Of a stretch of 10,190 bases of DNA, positions 1-7,579 are shown one piece after another; positions within the stretch are counted from its first letter, which is position 1; the number at the start of each line of letters is the position of its first letter. The DNA is taken from NCBI GenBank assembly GCA_020053185.1, contig JAGVNP010000118.1, positions 1 through 10,190 of the forward strand. Direction: 5' to 3'. Below the pieces are notes generated by a model, which made no database searches, was not told the origin of the DNA, and was given only the letters and a program-made list of their open reading frames with translations. Position numbers and translations under genes: made by a program. The stretch comes from Deltaproteobacteria bacterium. Lineage in GTDB: Bacteria > Desulfobacterota > Desulfomonilia > UBA1062.

Positions 1-1202
1 CGGTGATTGATTATTTGCCATCACCAGACGAAGCAAAACCAATAACTGCACATAATCCAAAGACAGGAGATTTGGTTGAGCTCAAAAGCGATTCTGACGG
101 GCCGCTGTGCGCGTATGTATTCAAGGTGTATACAGAAGAGGGCAGGCGGCTTGTCTATTTGAGAATCTATTCCGGAACATTGCATGTCTCGGACGAGGTG
201 TATAATGCGACCAGGGACAAGACCGAAAAGATTGCACGGCTTTTCAGGATGCATGCAAATCAGAAGGAACGCATAGAAAAAGCAGTGCCCGGCGATATTG
301 TAACAACCGTGGGGCTTAAATGTGCTATCACTGGAGATACGCTCACCAGAGCAGGATCTAACTTTGTTCTGGAACCCATAGAGGTCTCAAAGCCGGTGAT
401 CTCGGTTGCTATTGAGCCCAAGGGTGTGGATGCATCGCAAAAACTTGCTCCTTCTATAGAAAAGCTCATGATTGAGGACCCTACTATCAAGGCGCATGAA
501 GATCCTGACACAGGTCAGATAATCTTAGCAGGCATGGGCGAGCTTCATCTTGAGATCTCAGTGGACAGGCTTAAAGATGCATTCGGACTGGATATCAATG
601 TGGGCAGGCCGCAGGTGGTCTACTGCGTAACTGTCCTTTCCAAGGCTCATTCAAACATGACATTTAGCAAGAAGATCGGTGAAGAAGATCACTATGGAAA
701 GATCAATCTTTATCTTGCGCCGAACAAAAGAGGACATGGAAACATGTTCGATATACAAGTGGAAATTCCGGAAGAAATTAAAAAATCTGTGCTCTCAGGC
801 CTTGAGGAGGCGTGCCTTGCTGATCCCTCATACGGCTATGAGATAGTGGATGTGCATGTAAAAGTGGAAAGCATAGGATCTAATGATCTTACCACCCAGC
901 TCGGGACAAAGGTTGCCTCCCAGATGGCCTTGCAGGAAGCATTTAAGAAGGCAAACCCTGTGATACTCGAGCCTATCATGGAGCTTGAGGTGTCTACTCC
1001 GGAGGAGTATATAGGGGATGTGGTGGGAGATTTAAGTGCCAGAAAGGCAAGTATCGAGGGGATCACGGCAAAAGGAAAGATCCACTCCATTCTGACACAT
1101 GTGGCATTGTCAAAGACATTTGGATATTCTACAGATCTGCGGTCTCTGACAAAAGGCAGGGGTGGCTTTAATATGAAATTCTTAGGATTTGATAAGGTCT
1201 GA
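1..1202 (+). CDS. fusA: Elongation factor G (EF-G) paralogue, C-terminal part; 5' end outside window
   Basis: This is the C-terminal two thirds of a translocation GTPase that binds the ribosome and moves tRNA and mRNA in the cytoplasm. The G domain lies upstream of the window. The first visible residues match the 'VIDYLPSP' segment at the G domain/domain II junction of EF-G, so the GTG at position 3 is an internal Val codon and not a start. Counting from it, domain II spans about residues 20-115, domain III about 129-205 (with GMGELHLEI at 177-185), domain IV about 206-305 and domain V about 318-395 (EEYIGDVVGDLSARKASIEG, then GYSTDLRSLTKGRGGFNM). Domain IV is unlike canonical EF-G: the Gly-rich 'GGRGQYGH'-type loop is replaced by IGEEDHYGK (225-233), and the usual 'DSSE' segment reads SNDLTTQLGTK. 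This suggests a secondary EF-G (FusA2 or EF-G-II like) and not the main housekeeping copy; that is inference. Its TGA stop overlaps the gspC start (TGATG). Confidence 0.93.
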   Translation, partial: VIDYLPSPDEAKPITAHNPKTGDLVELKSDSDGPLCAYVFKVYTEEGRRLVYLRIYSGTLHVSDEVYNATRDKTEKIARLFRMHANQKERIEKAVPGDIVTTVGLKCAITGDTLTRAGSNFVLEPIEVSKPVISVAIEPKGVDASQKLAPSIEKLMIEDPTIKAHEDPDTGQIILAGMGELHLEISVDRLKDAFGLDINVGRPQVVYCVTVLSKAHSNMTFSKKIGEEDHYGKINLYLAPNKRGHGNMFDIQVEIPEEIKKSVLSGLEEACLADPSYGYEIVDVHVKVESIGSNDLTTQLGTKVASQMALQEAFKKANPVILEPIMELEVSTPEEYIGDVVGDLSARKASIEGITAKGKIHSILTHVALSKTFGYSTDLRSLTKGRGGFNMKFLGFDKV

Positions 1203-2077
1203 TGATTATAGCAAACATTAAACGGTTCAGATGGGTGATTTACCTGATACTTATTACCCTTTTTATATGGGTGATATCGAGCATGTTTGCAAGCATTGCC
1301 GGGTATGTGCTCTATAAAATGCCCTCTCCTTTAGGGAAAACAGTCAATTTGTCAAACTCTCTCGGGCCTAAAGAGAGGGGAAGTTTGGACTATTCGATAA
1401 TACAGGAGAGAAACATCTTTGACGTGAAGCAGAGCGTCTCTTCTTCATCTGGAAATGTAGGCAGTGATACGACACTGCCTGTTGCTGAAATGGGCGTTTC
1501 TCTGCGAGGCACCATTACCGGACCAAAATGGTTTGCAAGGGCGATCATCGAGGACATGGGGAAGCAAAGCTTATATAAGATAGGCGATGAAATACGCGGA
1601 GCAACAATAAAGGCCATTAGCAGAAACAAGGTTATACTTGAAGTGAACGGACAGGAACAGATGCTCGTGGTTGAGACAGCTCCTGTCGGAGAAGCAATAA
1701 AAGGCAGTAAAACTACTACAACTAAGACTAACATATCAGGGTCAGGCACAAGTGGCATAAAAGATTTCAATACACTCGTATCAAGTATGCAGCCATATTT
1801 GGGCAAAACAAAGATCAGCCCATATTCCAAAGGCGGAGAATCATATGGTCTCAGGGCTGGTTTTGTCGACAGGACATCTCTTGCATATGAGCTGGGGGCG
1901 CGATCTGGAGATATATTGAAGGGCGCAAACGGTATTTCTATAAAGACTCAAGCAGATGCAATGAAGGCATTTGAGTCTCTTAAAAAAGAGTCTTCAGTGA
2001 CTGTAGAGATCGAAAGACAGGGCAAGACCATGAGTATAATTGTTCCTGTTCAGCAGATTGCAAAGACAAAAAAGTAA
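1202..2077 (+). CDS. gspC: Type II secretion system protein GspC (inner-membrane, PDZ-bearing)
   Basis: GspC links the inner-membrane platform to the GspD secretin across the periplasm and helps select substrates. The 291-residue protein has a short basic N-terminus, one membrane segment at about residues 11-38 (WVIYLILITLFIWVISSMFA onward), the conserved 'ERNIFDV' element at 69-75, and a homology region (HR) at about 96-158 with the typical 'GVSLRGTI' start and a 'KIGDEI' turn. A flexible Thr/Ser/Gly-rich linker (168-185) leads to a C-terminal PDZ domain at about 200-285, with GLRAGFV and the 'GARSGDILKGANG' loop. This is the standard GspC/PulC layout and length. The ATG overlaps the upstream EF-G stop by one base, with an AAGG at 1194-1197, so translation is probably coupled to the EF-G gene. 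GspD follows, which supports the call. Family assignment rests on architecture and context, since GspC sequences diverge widely. Confidence 0.9.
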   Translation: MIIANIKRFRWVIYLILITLFIWVISSMFASIAGYVLYKMPSPLGKTVNLSNSLGPKERGSLDYSIIQERNIFDVKQSVSSSSGNVGSDTTLPVAEMGVSLRGTITGPKWFARAIIEDMGKQSLYKIGDEIRGATIKAISRNKVILEVNGQEQMLVVETAPVGEAIKGSKTTTTKTNISGSGTSGIKDFNTLVSSMQPYLGKTKISPYSKGGESYGLRAGFVDRTSLAYELGARSGDILKGANGISIKTQADAMKAFESLKKESSVTVEIERQGKTMSIIVPVQQIAKTKK

Positions 2078-2160
2078 AATGCATGTGCATATGAAAAAAA
2101 AGGTGGTAAAATAATAGTTATATCAAAAATTTATTGTTCAAATTGCTAAGTGGTTAATAC

Positions 2161-2166
2161 AAGGAG
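2161..2166 (+). promoter_or_regulatory. Ribosome binding site that fixes the gspD start
   Basis: AAGGAG lies seven bases before the ATG at 2174. It selects that ATG over the in-frame GTG at 2150, which has no such site and would add eight residues (MVNTRRTG) ahead of a clean signal peptide. Confidence 0.8.
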
Positions 2167-2173
2167 AACTGGG

Positions 2174-4117
2174 ATGAAAAAACAATTTGTTAAGCCAATG
2201 CTTTTAGCCATGTTTTTGTTGACCTTCAGCATTAATTGCTGGGGGGAAACACTAGAAAATAGCAGCTCTGCCGGAATCCAGTCGGAAAAGAAACAGACAA
2301 GCTCCGGCTCTCAATACATTACAATGGATTTTGATGATGTTGATATCAAGGTGTTCATCAAGTTTATCGCGGATGTCACTGGAAAGAATTTTGTTATAGG
2401 TGATGACATAAAAGGAAAGGTTACTGTCATATCTCCGAAAAAAATGTCAATTGATGAAGCATACAGGGTATTTGAAAGCGTACTGGAGGTGAACGGATTT
2501 ACAACGGTAGCTGCAGGCGGGGTAATGAAAATAGTAAAGATGGCTGATGCGCAGACCAAGAATCTGGAAACAAGGCTCACAACCCCTACTCAGTCTGAAG
2601 ACAGAATGGTGACCCAGATTATCCCCTTAATTTACGCTGATGCGAATGATATGAAGACACTTCTTGCTCCATTTGTGTCGAAAAAGAGCGGCGATATCCT
2701 TGCATATCCTCAGACCAATATGCTTATTGTGACTGATACCCTATCCAACATAAAAAGGCTCATGAAGATTTTGGAATCCATAGATGTGCCGGGATCTATA
2801 GGAGAGGTTCAGATATTTTCTCTTAGTTATGCGTCGGCCACCAGCATTAGTGCAAAACTTACAGAAATACTTACAGAAAAAACAAAAAAAACAACAGGTT
2901 CAACCGCTGGTACAACTACGGACGGGATAAAGGTTATTCCTGATGAGCGAACGAATTCTCTGATCATTTTTGCTCCGACTCAGGAATTTGCAAGGATCGG
3001 AGAGCTTATCAAAAAGCTCGATATGCCGACACCTGAAGGCAAACAAAATGTGCATGTATATTATCTGAAATATGCGAGCGCAGAAGATCTTGCCAAAGTG
3101 CTAACCGAGATTCCCAAACAAGGGACTGAGGTGGAGGCTAAAACATCTGCCAAACAGGATCTGAAGATCACTGCTGACAAGGATACGAACTCTCTGGTGA
3201 TCTACGCAGACCCTAATAATTATGCAATACTCTTAGACGCAATACAGCGGCTCGATATACCGAGAAAACAGGTATACGTAAAAGCCCTTATCATGGAAGT
3301 AAGCACCACCAAAGATTTCAAAGTAGGCGTTGAGTGGAGTGCTTTTGAGGACTTTGACTATGGTGATGGGAAAACCGGTGGTGTATTCGGAAAGACCGGG
3401 GCAGATTTCATAACAGATCCTTCGGGTCTGCCATCCGGACCACTTCTGGGGGTTATGGGAGAGGCTATTCCTGTCATAACCAGTACAGGGACAACATACT
3501 ACCCCAATATGATCTCATTCATAAATGCAATGAAGCAGGATACAGATGTGAAGATCATTTCCACACCGCAGATCATTACTCTGGACAACAAGCAGGCAGA
3601 GATAAAAGTGGGGAAGAACATGCCTTATATTACAAAAGAGGCAGACAACACCAACGACGATAATGACGTCACAAGGGTGTATGATTATCGGGATGTGGGG
3701 ACCACATTAAGGATTACTCCGCATATCAGTCTTGAGGGGAATATACGTATAGAAATGTTCCATGAAATTACTACCCTTGTCGAAGGAGAAGGCGAAGCAG
3801 AGTTTGCTCCTACTACCTTGAAACGGTCTGCAACTACCACGCTTATGGTAAAGAATAATAATACAATGGTAATAGGAGGCCTTATCGGCGAAGATCTTAC
3901 ATATACCGATTATAGGGTGCCTATCCTGGGCAATATACCTTATTTGGGTCGGCTTTTCAGGAGTACAACCAGAAAGGGCGATGATACGAATCTCTACATC
4001 TTCCTTACTCCTGCCATCATAGATACTGATGAGGCAGCAAACAAGCTTTATCAGGAAAAATACGGTGAGATAAAAACTTCCCTGGACGAGCAGGAACAGA
4101 AGCAAAAAGAAAAATAA
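2174..4117 (+). CDS. gspD: Type II secretion system secretin GspD
   Basis: GspD forms the multimeric outer-membrane channel through which folded proteins leave the periplasm. From the ATG at 2174 it has 647 residues. A Sec signal peptide covers about 1-24 (MKKQFVK, then a hydrophobic run to CWG, with likely cleavage before ETLENSS). The N0 domain is at about 47-126 (YITMDFDDVDIKVFIKFIAD), N1 at about 145-207, N2 at about 212-285 and N3 at about 291-365. N2 carries a Lys/Thr/Gly-rich insertion at 236-251. The secretin barrel follows at about 366-617, with VKIISTPQIITLDNKQAEI at 459-477, the late core segment YDYRDVGTTLRITPHI, and the secretin signature VPILGNIPYLGRLF at 582-595. The protein ends in a short charged tail (to 647), with little sign of a long pilotin-binding S domain. 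It sits between gspC and gspE, the usual T2SS order. The 96 bases before it hold no convincing promoter, so it may be transcribed with gspC. Confidence 0.97.
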   Translation: MKKQFVKPMLLAMFLLTFSINCWGETLENSSSAGIQSEKKQTSSGSQYITMDFDDVDIKVFIKFIADVTGKNFVIGDDIKGKVTVISPKKMSIDEAYRVFESVLEVNGFTTVAAGGVMKIVKMADAQTKNLETRLTTPTQSEDRMVTQIIPLIYADANDMKTLLAPFVSKKSGDILAYPQTNMLIVTDTLSNIKRLMKILESIDVPGSIGEVQIFSLSYASATSISAKLTEILTEKTKKTTGSTAGTTTDGIKVIPDERTNSLIIFAPTQEFARIGELIKKLDMPTPEGKQNVHVYYLKYASAEDLAKVLTEIPKQGTEVEAKTSAKQDLKITADKDTNSLVIYADPNNYAILLDAIQRLDIPRKQVYVKALIMEVSTTKDFKVGVEWSAFEDFDYGDGKTGGVFGKTGADFITDPSGLPSGPLLGVMGEAIPVITSTGTTYYPNMISFINAMKQDTDVKIISTPQIITLDNKQAEIKVGKNMPYITKEADNTNDDNDVTRVYDYRDVGTTLRITPHISLEGNIRIEMFHEITTLVEGEGEAEFAPTTLKRSATTTLMVKNNNTMVIGGLIGEDLTYTDYRVPILGNIPYLGRLFRSTTRKGDDTNLYIFLTPAIIDTDEAANKLYQEKYGEIKTSLDEQEQKQKEK

Positions 4118-4126
4118 GAGGTAGAG

Positions 4127-5824
4127 ATGAAAATTGTTCCTCTAGAGGAGATTCTTCTTGCCTCCAAAATAGTGAATCAGGGCGAACTGGATAAGGCTAT
4201 CTCCATTCAAAATGAAAAAGGCGGAGAGATCAGGGACATCCTTGTCCAGATTGGTGCAGCTACAGAGGCTGATATTGTCAAAGGAACTGCCCAGCAATGG
4301 GGTATGGATTTTATCCCTGCAATAGGGGAAATCGATATAGATCCTTCTCTCCTTGGAAAAATTTCAACTACTTTTTTGCGGCGGTATCGGCTTGTTCCAG
4401 TAAAGATGAGTCCGGATGAGATTGTTATAGCGATCAATGACCCTGTAGACCAAGGGCCGGCATTCGACATTGCAAAGAGCCTGAATGTGCGGAATGTAAA
4501 GAAAGTCCTTGCCCCCAAAAAAGAGATTCTTGCTGCAATAGCAAGGCTCAGTGAGATAAAGGACGAGAGCGCAAAGGATATTGTGGAGGATCTGGAGGAA
4601 GAAGAGGGCGAGATACTCAAGGATCTGGAAAGCATCACTGATATTACTGCCTCTGATGCAGATGCGCCGATCATACGCCTGGTAAACCGGGTTATGGTGC
4701 AGGCATTCAGAGAGCGGGCATCGGACATCCATGTGGAGCCTTATCAATCAGATGTAAAAATACGGTTTAGGGTAGATGGAATCTTGCATGATGCTCTCAC
4801 CCTGCCAAAGCGTATACAGTCAGCAGTGATATCCAGAGTAAAAATAATGGCAAGCTTAAACATCGCAGAAAAAAGACTGCCCCAGGATGGCAGAATAGGT
4901 ATAAAGCTTGGAGATCACGCCCTTGATTTAAGAATATCCACCGTGCCTACAGTATTTGGTGAGCGTGTAGTTATGAGGATTCTGGATAAAAGCTCGGTAC
5001 TCATGGGCTTGGAAGACCTGGGTTTTTACCCTGATGATCTGTCTATTGTAGCTCGATTGATTAAGCAGGAGCATGGAATTATCCTGGTAACAGGCCCTAC
5101 TGGATCGGGCAAGACAACCAGTCTATATGCAGGGCTTTCGCGTATAAATTCCCCGGACAAGAATATCCTTACCATAGAGGACCCTATCGAATATCAGATA
5201 AAAGGCATAGGCCAGATTCCGGTAAATGCAAAGGTCGGACTCACTTTTGCATCAGGTCTTCGCTCCATTGTCAGACAGGACCCGGATGTGATCCTTGTGG
5301 GAGAGATACGGGATCTGGAAACTGCAGAGATTGCTATCCAATCTGCACTCACCGGACATCTGGTTTTTTCCACCCTGCACACAAATGACGCTTCAAGCGC
5401 CATTACCAGGCTCATTGACATGGGCATAGAACCTTTCCTTGTGACCTCTTCTTTGAATGCTATCATTGCACAGAGACTTATACGCAAAATCTGTCCTAAA
5501 TGCGCTGAAAAATATATACCGGAAGAAGAGTCGCTTGCGGAGATCGGGCTTTCCAGAGATGCGATTGGCGATGGCGGCACCTTGATCAAAGGTAAAGGAT
5601 GCAGGGATTGCATGGGCACAGGATATAAAGGCAGAACAGGGATTTATGAGATCCTTCTCATGAAAGACACGATGCGCTCAACCATATTAAAAACATCGGA
5701 TTCCAACACAATCAAGAAACAGGCAATAGAAGACGGCCTGCATACCCTCAGGCAGGACGGTGCAAGAAAAGTAAAAGCCAAGGTCACCACCATTGAAGAG
5801 GTTTTGAGGGTAACTCAAAAGTAA
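4127..5824 (+). CDS. gspE: Type II secretion system ATPase GspE
   Basis: GspE is the cytoplasmic hexameric ATPase that powers pseudopilus assembly. The 565-residue protein has N-terminal regulatory domains (about 1-150; LEEILLASKIVNQGELDKAI is the typical N1E start), an acidic linker (about 153-170, many Glu and Asp), the N2E region with SDIHVEPY, and the C-terminal RecA-like ATPase. Visible motifs are Walker A GPTGSGKTT (323-331, Lys329), the Asp box IEDPIEYQ (350-357), Walker B region ILVGEIRD (389-396, Glu393) and the His box HLVFSTLHTND (411-421). A zinc-binding tetracysteine module has CPKC at 456-459 and CRDC at 492-495. That module is characteristic of GspE/PilB-type ATPases and not of retraction ATPases. 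The ATG comes nine bases after the gspD stop, preceded by a moderate GAGGT site. The TAA overlaps the radA ATG (TAATG). No gspF follows, which is atypical. PilB or MshE is an alternative on sequence alone, but the gspC-gspD context favours GspE. Confidence 0.96.
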   Translation: MKIVPLEEILLASKIVNQGELDKAISIQNEKGGEIRDILVQIGAATEADIVKGTAQQWGMDFIPAIGEIDIDPSLLGKISTTFLRRYRLVPVKMSPDEIVIAINDPVDQGPAFDIAKSLNVRNVKKVLAPKKEILAAIARLSEIKDESAKDIVEDLEEEEGEILKDLESITDITASDADAPIIRLVNRVMVQAFRERASDIHVEPYQSDVKIRFRVDGILHDALTLPKRIQSAVISRVKIMASLNIAEKRLPQDGRIGIKLGDHALDLRISTVPTVFGERVVMRILDKSSVLMGLEDLGFYPDDLSIVARLIKQEHGIILVTGPTGSGKTTSLYAGLSRINSPDKNILTIEDPIEYQIKGIGQIPVNAKVGLTFASGLRSIVRQDPDVILVGEIRDLETAEIAIQSALTGHLVFSTLHTNDASSAITRLIDMGIEPFLVTSSLNAIIAQRLIRKICPKCAEKYIPEEESLAEIGLSRDAIGDGGTLIKGKGCRDCMGTGYKGRTGIYEILLMKDTMRSTILKTSDSNTIKKQAIEDGLHTLRQDGARKVKAKVTTIEEVLRVTQK

Positions 5825-7221
5825 TGGCAAAGCAGAAATTTATCTACCGATGCTCGAGCTGCGGGCTCACGCTAGATCAATGGATGGGCAAATGTCCTCA
5901 GTGCAGCGAGTGGAGCACCATCACAGAAGAAGAGCTTCTCGATAAGAAAAATCTCACGCCCAGCCGAATGAGAGAGAGCAAGCCTGTTGCCTTTGATGCC
6001 ATAGAGATGGGTAGCCTCTGCAAAAGGAGCTGCGCAATTGGTGAACTCGACAGGGTTTTGGGTGGAGGCATTGTTGAGGGTTCTCTTGTGCTTCTGGGGG
6101 GAGATCCGGGCATAGGCAAGTCAACGATTCTGTTTCAGATGGCTCATAACCTCGCAGCACAGAACATGAAGGTTTTATATGTGAGCGGTGAAGAATCCGC
6201 TGTTTAGCTCAAGATGAGAGGTGAGCGTCTTGGTATAAGCGGTGGAAACCTCTATATTTATTCTGAAGTAATACTTGAAAAGATTCTTGATCAGGTTGAA
6301 GTTCTTTGCCCTGATCTTATTGTTATTGACTCCATACAATCGGTATTTTCCACAAAGATGGATGCACCTCCGGGAAGCGTGTCCCAGATACGATATTGCG
6401 CCGGTATGTGCATGGAGATCGCAAAAGGGAAGAACGTGCCTGTTTTTGTGATAGGCCATGTCACAAAAGACGGCTGGATCGCGGGCCCGAAGATGCTTGA
6501 GCATCTGGTGGACACCGTGCTCTATTTTGAGGGAGACTCATCCGGTGCTTTCAGGCTTCTGCGTACAGTAAAAAACCGTTTTGGTCCTACCGGCGAGATC
6601 GGAGTCTTTGAGATGAGAGAAGAGGGACTTACCGAGATCAAAGATCCATCAGGCATATTCATACATGGCTTAGGTGAGGGGCTACCTGGATCTGCGGCAA
6701 TGGCAACTATTGAAGGTACCAGGGCTTTTGTGGTCGAGGTGCAGTCATTGGTTAACAAAACCACATTTCCTATGCCCAGGCGAGTATCCATCGGCATAGA
6801 TCAATCCAGGATTTCCGTGCTTCTTGCTGTGATGGGCAGACGTGCTAGACTTTCTTTTTCCAATGCAGATGTGGTGGTGAATGTAGCAGGAGGCATCAAG
6901 GTAACTGAGCCTGCAGCAGATCTGGCGGTTGTGATGGCTATTGCATCTAGCTCTCTGGACCGGCCGCTTCCCAAAGGCATGGTTCTTGTGGGCGAGGTGG
7001 GGCTCAACGGCGAGATAAGGGCAGTGAATCGCATGGAAACGCGAATCAGCGAGGCAAGGAAGATGGGGTTTTCTTCGATAGCCATCCCTGAAGCAAACAT
7101 GCATTCTTTAAGCAAGTCGCATACAAAAGGCCAGATGAAGCTGATTCCTATTGCCCATATGCAGGATGCCTTTAGACTGCTTGGTACAAAGAAATCAGAA
7201 ATTTTTGATGACAAAGGCTAA
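5824..7221 (+). pseudogene. radA: DNA repair ATPase RadA (Sms), interrupted by an in-frame TAG
   Basis: RadA is a RecA-related DnaB-type helicase that promotes branch migration and processing of recombination intermediates. Read through the TAG at 6205-6207, the frame gives about 465 residues, the normal RadA length. The N-terminal C4 zinc finger has Cys10, Cys13, Cys24 and Cys27. Walker A is GGDPGIGKST (92-101, Lys99), followed by YVSGEES (119-125). After the TAG, still in the same frame, come Walker B LIVIDS (165-170), the RadA-specific KNRFG motif (250-254) and the Lon-like C-terminal domain (about 315-420, with EPAADLAVVMAIASS and LVGEVGLNGEIR). The two open pieces are 5824-6207 and 6214-7221; an ATG lies six bases after the TAG but has no good ribosome binding site. 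There is no other damage, so this is either a recent nonsense mutation, a sequence error, or a suppressed or read-through codon. The start overlaps the gspE stop by one base, so expression probably follows the secretion genes. Family call is near certain; functional state is not. Confidence 0.9.
6205..6207 (+). other. In-frame amber codon inside radA
   Basis: The codons around it read Gly-Glu-Glu-Ser-Ala-Val-TAG-Leu-Lys-Met-Arg. In RadA proteins I recall (E. coli ...EESLQQVAMR, B. subtilis ...EESVKQTKLR) the TAG position is Gln. A single C-to-T change from CAG explains it. No other recognised gene in this window has an in-frame internal TAG. Confidence 0.9.
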
Positions 7222-7248
7222 GGATAGGGATAAAATAAATAGATAGTA

Positions 7249-7277
7249 TTGACATAAGGATACCTACTATTTAATCT
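7249..7277 (+). promoter_or_regulatory. Candidate sigma-70 promoter for the IHF/HU gene
   Basis: A perfect TTGACA lies at 7249-7254. Candidate -10 boxes are TTTAAT at 7270-7275 (five of six matches, 15-base spacer) or TAATCT at 7272-7277 (17-base spacer, only three matches). It stands in the 73-base gap after the radA stop and just upstream of the gene's ribosome binding site. The -35 is convincing; the -10 is not settled. Confidence 0.45.
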
Positions 7278-7284
7278 TATAGTC

Positions 7285-7290
7285 AGGAGG
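7285..7290 (+). promoter_or_regulatory. Strong ribosome binding site of the IHF/HU gene
   Basis: AGGAGG is followed by four bases and the ATG at 7295. The near-consensus site suits an abundant DNA-binding protein and confirms the start. Confidence 0.75.
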
Positions 7291-7294
7291 CACT

Positions 7295-7579
7295 ATGGAT
7301 ACCTTTACTAAGATAGGAATAATAGAAACGGTTGTTGAGAAGACTGAGCTTACCCGCAGAGAGGCTACAGAAGCAATCGAGGTGGCAATAGAGATTATGA
7401 AGGAACAGCTTGAAAAGGGTGCCCCTGTGCTCATTTCCGGTTTTGGAAAATGGAAGGCAAGAGCTAAGGTTGCCAGGCGCGGCCGCAATCCTCAGACAGG
7501 GGATGAGATCACGATAACTCAAAGGCGTGTTATCACGTTTTCGCTTTCCAATATCCTGAGATCCAAGCTCGGCGCATAG
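7295..7579 (+). CDS. IHF alpha / HU family DNA-bending protein
   Basis: This 94-residue nucleoid protein would bind the DNA minor groove as a dimer and bend it, affecting recombination, replication and transcription. The N-terminal helical half (1-45) forms the dimer core. The ISGFGKWKARAKVARRGRNP segment starts at 47 and forms the beta-saddle and DNA-clasping arm. Pro66 in RGRNPQTG is the residue that intercalates between base pairs in the family. The tail RRVITFSLSNILRSKL is typical. Phe-Gly-Lys-Trp with RRGRNPQTG looks more like IHF alpha than plain HU, but I cannot separate them firmly, so no symbol is given. It has its own likely promoter and a strong ribosome binding site, so it is probably transcribed apart from radA. 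It ends in TAG, with an in-frame TAA five codons later (7592-7594), and lies 10 bases from the end of the convergent CoA-transferase gene. Confidence 0.93.
   Translation: MDTFTKIGIIETVVEKTELTRREATEAIEVAIEIMKEQLEKGAPVLISGFGKWKARAKVARRGRNPQTGDEITITQRRVITFSLSNILRSKLGA

Noticed and set aside
3..5. GTG at position 3 as start of an independent EF-G fragment
   Set aside because: It encodes the Val of the conserved VIDYLPSP segment, which is internal in EF-G; the gene simply runs in from upstream.
1390..1830. 146-codon minus-strand open frame inside gspC
   Set aside because: No ribosome binding site or domain, and fully antisense to gspC, whose domain layout is clear.
2150..2173. GTG start for gspD adding eight residues
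   Set aside because: The ATG at 2174 has AAGGAG at ideal distance and begins a clean signal peptide; the extension would put charged residues ahead of it and has no ribosome binding site.
2078..2173. Promoter or terminator in the gspC-gspD gap
   Set aside because: The gap is AT-rich, so weak -10 look-alikes abound (TAATAC next to the ribosome binding site), but no -35 at good spacing and no stable hairpin with a T run could be found. The ATGCATGTGCAT palindrome-like word is too short.
4207..4728. 173-codon minus-strand open frame inside gspE
   Set aside because: Its Ser/Ile-rich translation has no recognisable domain and it lies wholly antisense to the well-supported gspE; it is a coding shadow.
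6205..6207. Firm call of a pyrrolysine residue
   Set aside because: No pyl genes or tRNA are in the window, and the position is Gln in homologues, so a CAG-to-TAG change is the simpler reading.
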